DNA of 64,000 nt from Gamarada debralockiae (Eukaryota; Ascomycota; Leotiomycetes; Helotiales; Hyphodiscaceae): the NCBI GenBank assembly GCA_002803225.1, contig NXFV01000488.1:1-64000 (forward strand), in the 5' to 3' direction. Each line of letters begins with the position of its first letter. Position 1 is the stretch's first letter. Shown one piece after another: positions 55,744 to 64,000 of the stretch. The notes under the pieces are model-generated. The model had not been told where the DNA came from. It saw only the letters and a program-made list of their open reading frames with translations, and ran no database searches. The translations under genes were made by a program, and so were the position numbers.

Positions 55744-57516
55744 TCAACAAAATAAACCATCCTTCCAAAATATCTCTGTCAACTCCGAGGCCGCACTAGT
55801 ACCCATCTCATACCCCTTCCGCATTTTCCTGATAGAAGTCCTACAAAACTTTTCGAGACCCTGAGAGCAAATAGGTGGAAAGTATGGAGCCATAGCCAGC
55901 ACCAAAGCGTAAAGATGTAATCTCAAAATACCTCTCAGGCTGAAGTCACTAGTGACAGATAAATCAAAGAGAAACATCCAGCCCCGTAGCAAACCCAGCT
56001 TCTTGAACCCACAGTCTTCCTCTGGGTCTTCAAGAGCAGAATGTACAGTCCAGCACAAGATTTCGAACTGTTTGAATCCATTCTCATCCCATTCGTCTGT
56101 ACTGAGGGTGGTCTTCGCTTTGGAGAGTGAAGTGGCGATACATTCAACCAGGAATTTGCTGTCGGTATGAGGGGCACTTGTGGAAGGCAATCTTCGAGGC
56201 ACTTTAGGCTCGTTGTCGAATTTGATGATTTGGAAATTTTCGTAGAGAAAGCCGGAGTATAGAGTTTTCTGTCGTAATTTTCGAATCCGTCGGAGCACCT
56301 ACTCATCAATCGTCAGCACATGGTTGATTCTTTCAAATCATCGCGAAGACGGAAAGGACTGACGTACCTTGGAATATCCACCTGCATATACACACCATTC
56401 TTGCCTGTTATGGATTCTATTCATCAGCTCTATACATGGAAATTTTCGGAACGAAGTTCGTGGAAGTGTTGGGCTTACCAGTTCTGAGCTCCCCAAGAAA
56501 GACAGAATGATGCAATCAAGACAGCATCAGTATTTGTAGGTGAAAGTGTTTCGATTGCCTTCTGAAGACCCCTCAGCGCTGTATGTAGATACTCCGCGCT
56601 CACCTGCCTCGATTGTAAACAATCCGTAAGTTCAAAATGGAGAGAAGACGCACTAGCCATGAGGGAGTCCCTGACAAAGTCGTGGTCAGATGCTAGACTA
56701 TACAACCTAGACAAAAGAAATTTAATATCTAACTGTTGTACAAAGGGATACAATGAAAGTTTGTGACTTACTTTGGGTCCTCCTCCGTCCGCACTATCTG
56801 GTTGCAATAAGTGGGAAGTGGCGACTCTGCACAAACTTGCAGATAACAATTGAGAGCAGAAACTGCTTCAGGAGTGAGGTCGCTCCGCAGGGGGTCGTGG
56901 TATGGAATCGCCTGGCTGTAAGAGGATGCATAGCTCTGAGGCTGCTGATAATACTGTGGATACTGTGATTGCTGTGATTGTTGTGGCTGCTGTAAATATT
57001 GTGGATACTGCGGCTGCTGTGATTGCTGGGGCTCTGTAGTGGCGGCGCGACTTTGTTGTTCTTCTTCAGGTTCTGGAGTATCAAAATCGTTTGGTGACTT
57101 GATGTCGATTTCGAATGGACGTGTCTCCGAAAGGGAACATTCATGGCCGTATTTGAAGCAATTTCCACTAATTTAAATTAGCCGATCCTCTCGTCGAGAC
57201 GTGCACTCACGATGAGAAGCAACGAGGACACTGACCACTGCAACATTCCGGCGTCAGCATATACTTGATAAGACGAAGGACAGAGTTGAAAGATTATTTT
57301 GGGAGTTCGGAGACAACATTTTACTCGAAAGCAACCCCATTCCAGAGTAGAACTGGGGCTTAGAACTCTTGAAGAGCCACAGAACAGGAAAAAAATACTC
57401 GAAAATCTACTCACAATAGGAACTACTTCATCACAACGGACATGTCTTCCTTTACATCTCGTACATCCTTTCCTCGACCGTTTGTGAGGTTTCCGCTTCG
57501 TTTGGCTGTGCTGCAT
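55744..57516 (-). CDS. Zn2Cys6 transcription factor, with a probable 2-nt micro-exon in the zinc cluster
   Basis: Model: 57516-57415, 57237-57236, 57167-56772, 56706-56479, 56404-56368 and 56298-55744, 439 residues. The N-terminus KPHKRSRKGCTRCKGRHVRC is a typical cluster. Exon 1 ends after DEVVPI; the exon at 57167 begins with the last base of a codon and reads GNCFKYGHEC. A two-base exon TG, with a good acceptor (GCTGAC..TTGCAG) and donor (GTCAGT), supplies TG-T = Cys and gives exact C-x6-C-x2-C-x6-C spacing. The alternative is a 20-nt exon (57230-57211, CPRCFSS), which also keeps frame but breaks the spacing. A Q/P/Y-rich linker (QQPQYPQYLQQ) follows, then a fungal-specific domain (WGAQNWQEWCVYAGGYSKVLRR). 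It is a nuclear regulator with unknown targets. Confidence 0.82.
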
Positions 57517-59261
57517 TTCGATAAAGGAGATAAATGGCGAAAAGAGTCAACAAAAGAAAGGATAATGAGAGCGGCGTTCGACTTTCGAATGTAATGATAC
57601 CTTTGCGTGAGGACAATACTAATCAAAATGAAGTTTGCCACTGATGCTTTATATCAGAAGTTCTTGATGCTATCGCATAACTTCGGGCTCAAGGAGTCAG
57701 AAATCCTGTTGCTGTAAGTCTGGCGGAACGCTCAGCCACTAGGTGGCCTAGGCCTCTATTTCCAAACATCTATGAGGCTTTAGATAACGCAAATCAAGAC
57801 ATGAACCGAGACATGCGTCCATGATGTAGAGAGGCAAGCACGTCGGGCTAGTGGCCAGCAATTCCAAAATAGGCAGTTTGAGAAGTTTGGTGATCCTATC
57901 TCACCCCTGACCAGGATATCGACGTGGATATAGTTAAGCGAGTACCCGAGCACGAATTCGGCGATGGCCGCGAGGGCTCATGCGACGAGCTTATACAGAA
58001 CACCGCTATGTCATCACCTCAGCGTTGTGAAGATGGAGGATTTAATAGCACCTGCATGATATTCCCTGCAACGCCACGCTTCCTGCCACGTGGAATTGGG
58101 GATGGGGAATCTGACCATGCAACTTCGCAGATTTCCGTATCAGGTCAGACGAGAGGTTGTGTAACTTTCTAGAAGCCTTCTAGAGCGTTGCTAGAAGGGT
58201 GGCGTTCTCTCTCGGACAGGCCGAAATCTGATTGGGGCTTTAGCCCCCAAAATTAGACGCGGCCCCCAAGTTCGTTTATTTTCGGACTCTTCATTGGATC
58301 GTATTAATGGAGAATGCTCTCAGATTCAAGCCACTCATCCAGCTAAGTGCCCTTACTTAAGCTTCAATTGGCAGATGGAGGTTGCCGTGTCAGTGTGGCT
58401 GCTGGAAATATAAAGATGATGGGGGCGGATTTACTCCGTTCAAATGATGTTCCGAACGTCCTACCATGCGTTCCATAAAAAGAGCCTCCGCATCTTCTAG
58501 CCAGAAAACGTTCTCTTAAACGAAATCCGCATGATAAATTGACATGCTCTAAGAAGTTGCCTTTGCAAGCCTGCCAAGCCCCATGGGTTCCAACTGAAAC
58601 CTCCATCCTGGCACTGTAAGAATAACCAAGGAGCTACTGTTTTTGCGGCGGAACATAGAATAAACTCTTGAAATCGAATTAAAACCTCCGGGAAGCCGTC
58701 CATCCCACGCCCGGTCGAGTGTAGCCGGCGGTTCATCCGCGTTCCGTGAGCGACTATCCAGGAATTCCCTTTCACCCTCGAACATGGATTGAGATCCCAC
58801 CTTGAAATCGATGTCTCCCAGCCCTAGAATGAGTCACCAGATTTGATTTCCATGGCTCCTGCTCAACCGCTTATTGAGTGGCGCTTGCACATGAACCGAA
58901 TCCCCGACAAGAAGTACAGGGCTGTATGAACAACTCGTAATTAGACTTCGTCTTCTATGTAAGATTATCAACAGGAATAGAAATGCAATCGTTCGTTTCA
59001 GAAATTCAAATACCTTCAATGCAAACATTACAACCGAGCCTGAAAGGTTATGCAACACCTCGCCACATAAGGCAGAAAAACGGATTAGCTCCTCTACGGA
59101 AGGATCATTCTCGTGCTCGCTTTGTCTCCCTTCATCCACGATCCTAGATTCATTACCACTTAGGATACTCGTCCTGTCCTCCAGGAAGCACCTGTGGTTC
59201 CTAATCCAAAGCTCATCTCTCAGATTTCTGAGATTCATCATCATTACTATTTTCCCCCAAA
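57517..59261. other. 1.7-kb region with no supported gene
   Basis: The left part is the promoter of the Zn2Cys6 gene. A heat-shock-like word TTTCTAGAAGCCTTCTAGA lies at 58167-58185. Minus-strand frames near 58834-59427 are mostly noise continuing past the end of the MFS relic. Confidence 0.4.
58168..58185. promoter_or_regulatory. Inverted repeat resembling a heat-shock element
   Basis: TCTAGAAG and CTTCTAGA face each other around one base, and TTCTAGAA matches the TTCnnGAA core. No gene start lies close enough to be confident of a function. Confidence 0.2.
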
Positions 59262-60800
59262 TCCGTCGGCGGCATAACTCGACTTCTTCCTCAGTCTCTC
59301 CCAAACGTGTAAAATAAGAACGGAATCGGCATAAAACGCAACTGCCAAAAATCCCAGTAACCACCGGCCCATTTGACCCCCAGCTTATTGAACGTCTGAG
59401 TGGCAAACAATGGAAATCCGGCTCCAAAAAAAAAAACGCAAGAATGTGTTTGCGGCAATTGCTGATGCTGCTACCATCAAGAAGGCGTCAATGAAGGTGT
59501 TCAACACTTACAGGAAGATCGTCATGATGCGTTCGCTGGTCAGGAGGCCGGAGAGAGTTGGTACAATCCAGTGGACAGATGGATAGTTTCCTGTCCATGC
59601 GAACCAGAACAGATGATTGGGAACAACACTGCTCCAACCATCATAGGGAGCAACCGTTGTTCGGGGACTGAAGGGTTGTTTGTTCTCCTTCAACTTTTGA
59701 TTGCGGCGCGGCTCGAAGACATCACGATTCCGCAGCCGATGAGCACACCGAGAAGGAGCCCGATGTAGGGCAGTGTCGCGACAGCCATATTGATACCTCG
59801 ATACTGAACGAGGACTATCGGGTACGCTTTGAGGAAAACAGGTACAGGATATCATAGATGAACGCCGTGTAGATGGTGACGAGGAACAAAACGGGTTCGA
59901 GAAATAGAAGCTTTGAGAGGAAGGAGCAAGTGCTTCTTAGCCAAGTCATCGAACGCGATGATTTCCTCTTCACTGACGTGGTGGATTGGGAAGTAGCCGG
60001 TTTCTTTGCGATGTTGCTGGCTCGTCTCTGGAGAAGGATCCTTTGCTAAGTCTCTTCGAGCAAGACGATGTCGAGAATGAGAGCAAATGCTCCCATGATT
60101 CCGGTAATGCACTCGGTCCATCGCCAACTAAGTAGGATTGGGTGATGAAGGCTCCGACAATTGGTGAGATGAAAGGTCCAATGAAAACCAAGGCGCTGAA
60201 GCCCGCAATGGTAATGCCACGAGTCTCGTTGCCGAATAAGTCCGAGAAAGCTCCTCCTGCCCCTGCTAAGGGACCTAGTCTTATGTCGGAACATGCTTCG
60301 AGGAACAGTGTCTCTTTCAGGACGAATGAACGAACGGTTGACCACCGCTATCACTTGATCAGACTTAATCCAAGGAGAAATTACAAAATGCAAAGACTCC
60401 GGCGAAGAATCGACAAAGCATGAGTGTTTGGAAGTCCTTCGCCGTCGCCGCAGCAGCCAACATAAAGCAAGTAAAAATAAAGCATGCTCCAGTGATGGGT
60501 ATTTTCCGTCCATAAGCTCTGACAGCGGTCCGAATGCTAGAGATCGTCGCAAATCTACAGATATACAGTGCCAACAGTTTCGCTGCTCCAAACTCTAAAG
60601 AGATAGGATCAACAGCAGCTGAGTGTACTGATGAGCCCTACGATGCTCCAAGTTCATCGAAACCCAGGACAAGGGCTGCTCTCATTTTTCGAATGAAACT
60701 CCATGATTTCGCGTTTGCCGAGTCATCGTCAACTACGAGTTCAACCAGATAATCCTTATGATCTCCCTCAAGTGCTGGTGGTAATCCTCTATCCTTCGCT
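59262..60800 (-). pseudogene. MFS drug/polyamine transporter (DHA1 type), decayed
   Basis: Family segments can be followed leftwards in changing frames: GLPPALEGDHKDYLVEL, KSWSFIRKMRAALVLGFDELGAS, a TAG at 60640-60638, GSSVHSAAVDP, FGPLSEL, GRKIPITGACFIFTCFML, FQTLMLCRFFAGVFA, GFSALVFIGPFISPIVGAF, WRWTECITGIMGAFALILDIVLLEET, then a TAG. A later MVAASAIAANTFLRF leads to the last helices (KWAGGYW; MPIPFLFYTFGERLRKKS). GPLSEL-GRKIPI marks the conserved loop of this superfamily; the base missing between them is one frameshift, and an 11-A run at 59426-59436 is the site of another. Stops and shifts occur across the whole length, so there is no working exporter. Confidence 0.82.
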
Positions 60801-61083
60801 AATCTGTATGTGTTTGTTGTTGAGCTCTTTTTAATAAATTGTGTTGGGTGGGGTCAAATGCCGCCGCTAAGAATGCGCCGTCCGAAGATCTTCACGTCAT
60901 CCTGTTTTTATTAATAATTGTCGAGCCTGACCTCAGCGTCATATATTCCACCGTTGTCTGCTCCATCTCGTCATCTATCATATCATATAAAATCCACGAG
61001 GATATCTCGATTCCTGAAAATCTTTGACCTGTCCAGCACTAACTCAACCAAGACGGCCAAGCCTCTTTCCCTCAGCCACTAAG

Positions 61084-61622
61084 ATGTCCGATCTACAATA
61101 CTACGCATATCCTGGAGTGGGGGAGAAACAACGCGTCAAATTCAGGTACAGCCAGGCAGTTCGAGTTGGTGATCGTATTGAATGCGCCGGTCAAGGTCTA
61201 TCTCCCTCTCCCACTTTCTTCCCCCTGTCACACGTCCATCCCAAACCTCCTTCCTTACAAAAACTGACCAAACCTCAGGGGGATGGGATCCCTCAACTGG
61301 CTCCTTCTACAGAGAAATCAACGCACAAATCGACCAAGCATTCGCCAACGTCGACCTCAACTTGAAGCACGCAGGAGGCAAAGGTTGGAGTCAAGTCTTC
61401 CGCGTGAACTCATATCACGTTCCCATCAATGACGAAGCTCTCGCCGCTATGGTGAGGAATTTCGAGAAGTGGATGCCGGGCCATCAGCCGATTTGGACCT
61501 GTGTTGGTGTTTCGAGGCTGGGAGAGGATGATATGAGGGTTGAGATCGAGGTTGTCGCTTTGGATGAGGAGGGCGCTAGGAGAGCGAGAGAGGATAGGGA
61601 AATTAAAAAGAGGGATCTGTAA
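61084..61622 (+). CDS. RidA / YjgF / UK114 family protein
   Basis: Exons 61084-61195 and 61279-61622 are joined by an 83-bp intron (GTCTAT..CTCAG); 151 residues. The family core is visible: RYSQAVRVGDRIECAGQG, GGWDPSTGSF, EINAQIDQAFANVDLNLKHAGGKGWSQVFRVNSYHV and HQPIWTCVGVSRLGEDDMRVEIEVVA. RidA proteins form trimers that hydrolyse reactive enamine/imine intermediates made by PLP enzymes. The residue near the end that is usually arginine in active deaminases aligns with MRVEIEV, so activity is plausible. The gene is short and intact, next to a decayed MFS gene in divergent orientation. Confidence 0.9.
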
Positions 61623-62063
61623 AAGATGGGAATTCTGAAGCCATCAGCTGGTGTGAAGCATTCAGCCCGCCTGCCAAGAGATCAGCAACTCTTGGGAAGG
61701 ATGTCTGATCTGGTGTCAGGTGAATGGCTCATAGAATTACAACGTGACAAACACGCAAACACTCTGGGTTGGGCGACAATTTCTTTGTTGTACACAATAA
61801 CTAGAAGTCACAAGTCACTGTTGTTTGAGAATCACTCGATTTTGAAAGCTTATCTCCCTTCTTCCGAAGACTCTTTCTTTGTCCTCTTTTGTCGAGTGAC
61901 TACTTTCTCGATCTGTATCTGGAACCAGCCTTTCTTTTCAAGGACAAAGAGCACAATCTACATAATGGCAAAGTTTCCAAGGGCCCTTCCTTCGTAAATA
62001 CCTATAAAAATTTCTGCACAAACTTATTTTCTTCGCGATCCTTCAAAGCTGTTGCTGTTCAAC
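61623..62063. other. Intergenic region after the RidA gene, no gene seen
   Basis: 3' flank of the RidA gene. No coding frame is supported. Confidence 0.4.
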
Positions 62064-62607
62064 ATGCCGCCGACCTTCACATTCGTTTCTCCAGCCGAAG
62101 CTTCTCTCGTCAAGCCCGGTACTATTATGCTCCTCCCGCCACGCGATCTTATTCCATAGAAAGCATACGCAGACTCAAATCAGCATATATGAGCTTTCAA
62201 TCACCCCGTCGTGATGGTTTCATGTCTGGAGCCAAAGTACACGATTCCCGATTCCAAAGTCAAGATTGCAATCGTAAGCTTCCCCAAATCCCAATCTCAT
62301 AAAATGCCGAAGCTGATGTTAACATATGACGTACTTCAACGGAACCCTAATTAAGAAACACCTAGCCACCAAAGGAATTAAGCAAAATCCGGTTCCGGAG
62401 TAGCACAGCGCAGGTTATCTTCCCGTAGTGACGGCCTGGAAACTATGTACGAAAGACACATTAAAGCTACGAAATGTCAAAGGCATGAAGAGGGATAGCT
62501 CGTATGCGAATATGAAAGATACGTACATTGATTCTTTGAAAGCGTTGGCACGTTATGGAGTTGGAAAAAAGAGGTGGATGATTATCGTCCGACGGCGCAT
62601 GCTTTAA
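62064..62607 (+). pseudogene. Relic of a small conserved fungal protein
   Basis: The ATG at 62064 opens MPPTFTFVSPAEASLVKPG and TIMLLPPRDLIP before a TAG; AFNHPVVMVS follows after a second stop, and LKLRNVKGMKRDSSYANM with LKALARYG is found further right, ending at 62607. I associate the PAEA..LVKPG..NHPVV pattern with a short fungal protein of unknown function, recalled from general knowledge and not verified. Stops and gaps suggest the gene is dead. Confidence 0.4.
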
Positions 62608-63169
62608 TGGTGCTAGTTGAGGCTGCCGTTACGTGAAATCGAAAAGGCCAAAGTACACAAGATGCAGGTTTAGAGGGCAGAGACTGGATTCCCAAATGCC
62701 TTTAGACTCGCTCGCTGCAAGTACGGCTTCCAATCAAGTCGTGTACTCAACTGTCCGAAAGTTTTAAAATCAATTTTCTAAATCTACACCTCTCTCATCA
62801 CCCTTGCTCCTGAAGCGATCTGGTTTTGGTCGTTCACCTAAAATTTCGTCTTTTACCGTCAGTCGAAGTTCAAATTATAGTATCAGTCCAATCAAGCAAG
62901 CAGGAGTTGATCTATATGATTCAGGTGAGTCTTTGAAGCCCGGTTTTTGATAGGAGCGGGTGTACTTTCCTGTTCCGTTCACCGATTTTCTTCCCTAAGC
63001 CAAAGAAAAACTTTTCCCTGTCATCTCCACCATCCTTCTTTTGAGCACTTCTTTGTGGATGGCACTCTCTTTTGGAATGATATTCACAAAAGAGAGTTGG
63101 AAGCTTAGTTATAGCCGCCGCGGCATTCGCCTAGCGAGATGAACGACGATTGATGATCTCGACGCTACC
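62608..63169. other. Upstream region of the caspase-like gene
   Basis: It holds the promoter of the caspase-like gene. No coding frame or repeat is supported. Confidence 0.4.
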
Positions 63170-64000
63170 ATGACTGAAGAGCAGTCAAGTTGTGTGGATA
63201 GCCCCATTGAAGCGGAGGCTACCGGGGTTTACCTTTCTAGCCTTAATTCCAGCCCTCCCCCTCCCACCACCAGAGATATTGACCGTTGGAATTACCACGT
63301 CAGTCTACAGCAATTTGGGAAGGATCTTGAAGCAGCAGCTAAAGCCGTTTTTCCGAACGAAAGGAAGTCCAGATACTCACGAGTCTTCGTACTGATTCTA
63401 AGTTGGGAAGATGAGGATCCACAGTTACCGGTGTCGATCGAGATCGAAAAGCTATACGAGGTGTTTTTAAATATTTACCGCTTTGAGACCGAGCATTGGA
63501 AAATTCCTGTTCGCAACAGCCATTATAGGCTCAATGAAAAGATCATGAGTTTCGTTGTTCCTGACGATGAGAGCCAAAGACACTTGAAAATCGTATATTA
63601 TGCCGGCCACGCTAGACTTATGGATACTCGGACGTTGGCATGGACAAGGTCAGTCCGCAGCTATCTTTATAATTTTATCGCAGAGTCCCTAGTCCCGGCC
63701 CAGTCATCACCACCATTTCTCATTTCGTTTCCTGAGCCTGCATTGACCGATTTACTTTCCTAGTTTCCGGAACAACAAAACGACTAAATGTCCCTTCGTA
63801 AAGTGGAGTGGAATTCAAAACGTGCTTGAAGAAGCATCCAGTGATGTCCTGATATTATTAGACTGCTGTGCTTCTGGAATCGCAAACACTTGTGAGGGTA
63901 ATGGAGTCAACGAAGTCCTTTCAGCATGTGCTTACAACGCCATTGCAAATGGCGTAGGACCATATTCATTCACTCACGCTCTTGTGATTGAGCTTCGGCG
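63170..64000 (+). CDS. Caspase-like (peptidase C14 fold) protein, 5' part, cut by the window end
   Basis: Exon 1 (63170-63648) and exon 2 (from 63764) are joined by a 115-bp intron (GTCAGT..CCTAG); the frame is open to the window end, giving about 238 residues so far. A 40-residue polar lead is followed by a caspase-fold domain: VFVLILSWEDED (first strand), the histidine motif KIVYYAGHARL and, across the intron, the cysteine motif VLILLDCCASG. Both catalytic residues are present. In fungi such domains occur in metacaspases, but also as the N-terminal effector of NLR-like proteins; the polar lead here lacks the Q-rich zinc-finger prodomain of metacaspases. The rest of the protein lies outside the window, so NACHT or repeat domains cannot be checked. 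Confidence 0.8.

Noticed and set aside
57211..57230. 20-nt exon reading CPRCFSS in the second Zn2Cys6 gene
   Set aside because: Keeps frame but leaves only five residues before the next cysteine and adds extra cysteines; the 2-nt exon gives exact cluster spacing. Kept as the competing model.

Overview
This window looks like nuclear DNA of a filamentous ascomycete (Pezizomycotina), possibly of the Leotiomycetes; the class is an inference from the gene families, not something the sequence proves. The supporting evidence is short spliceosomal introns (about 42-180 bp, GT..CTNAC..YAG signals), two Zn2Cys6 regulators, a HET-domain gene, a full-length ABCG pump, ankyrin and TPR repeat proteins, and fungal housekeeping genes (COQ1, ECO1, VMA12). 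I found no tRNA, rRNA, CRISPR array or telomere.

Layout. 1-301: the broken end of an ankyrin-repeat gene. 1.3-7.2 kb: a glutathione-independent formaldehyde/alcohol dehydrogenase (5 exons, +) facing a WHITE-type full ABCG transporter (-). 7.2-12.1 kb: no supported gene. 12.1-14.2 kb: an AT-hook/Zn2Cys6 transcription factor (-). 14.8-15.5 kb: a weak two-exon hypothetical gene (-). 15.5-21.3 kb: no supported gene. 21.3-23.5 kb: a decayed HET gene. 24-32.6 kb: a dense conserved block with a proline-rich NPF-motif protein (-), cohesin acetyltransferase ECO1 (-), polyprenyl diphosphate synthase COQ1 (-) and V-ATPase assembly factor VMA12 (+), the last two sharing a 276-bp divergent promoter. 32.7-39.5 kb: a relic of an NLR-type N-terminal domain, a protein kinase, a PhzF-family enzyme and a decayed SET-domain gene. 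40.2 kb: a small membrane protein. 42.6-47.5 kb: a 1446-residue TPR protein followed by a frameshifted ankyrin fragment. 48.8-50.5 kb: a secreted M28 aminopeptidase with a GC-AG intron. 52.6 kb: a 300-bp MITE. 53.1-55.4 kb: a 700-residue protein joining an NLR-type N-terminus, a dead LMW-phosphatase-like domain and a KH domain. 55.7-57.5 kb: a second Zn2Cys6 regulator whose zinc cluster appears to be read through a 2-nt exon. 59.3-60.8 kb: a decayed MFS transporter. 61.1 kb: a RidA family gene. 62.1 kb: a small gene relic. 63.2 kb to the end: a caspase-like protease gene.

The window therefore mixes two kinds of DNA: core genes that are intact, and stretches rich in self/non-self-recognition families (ankyrin, HET, TPR, STAND-type N-termini, caspase-like, kinase), many of them in states of decay. 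Exon models were made by eye from splice signals and checked for frame: every multi-exon model described as intact sums to a multiple of three. None has transcript support.
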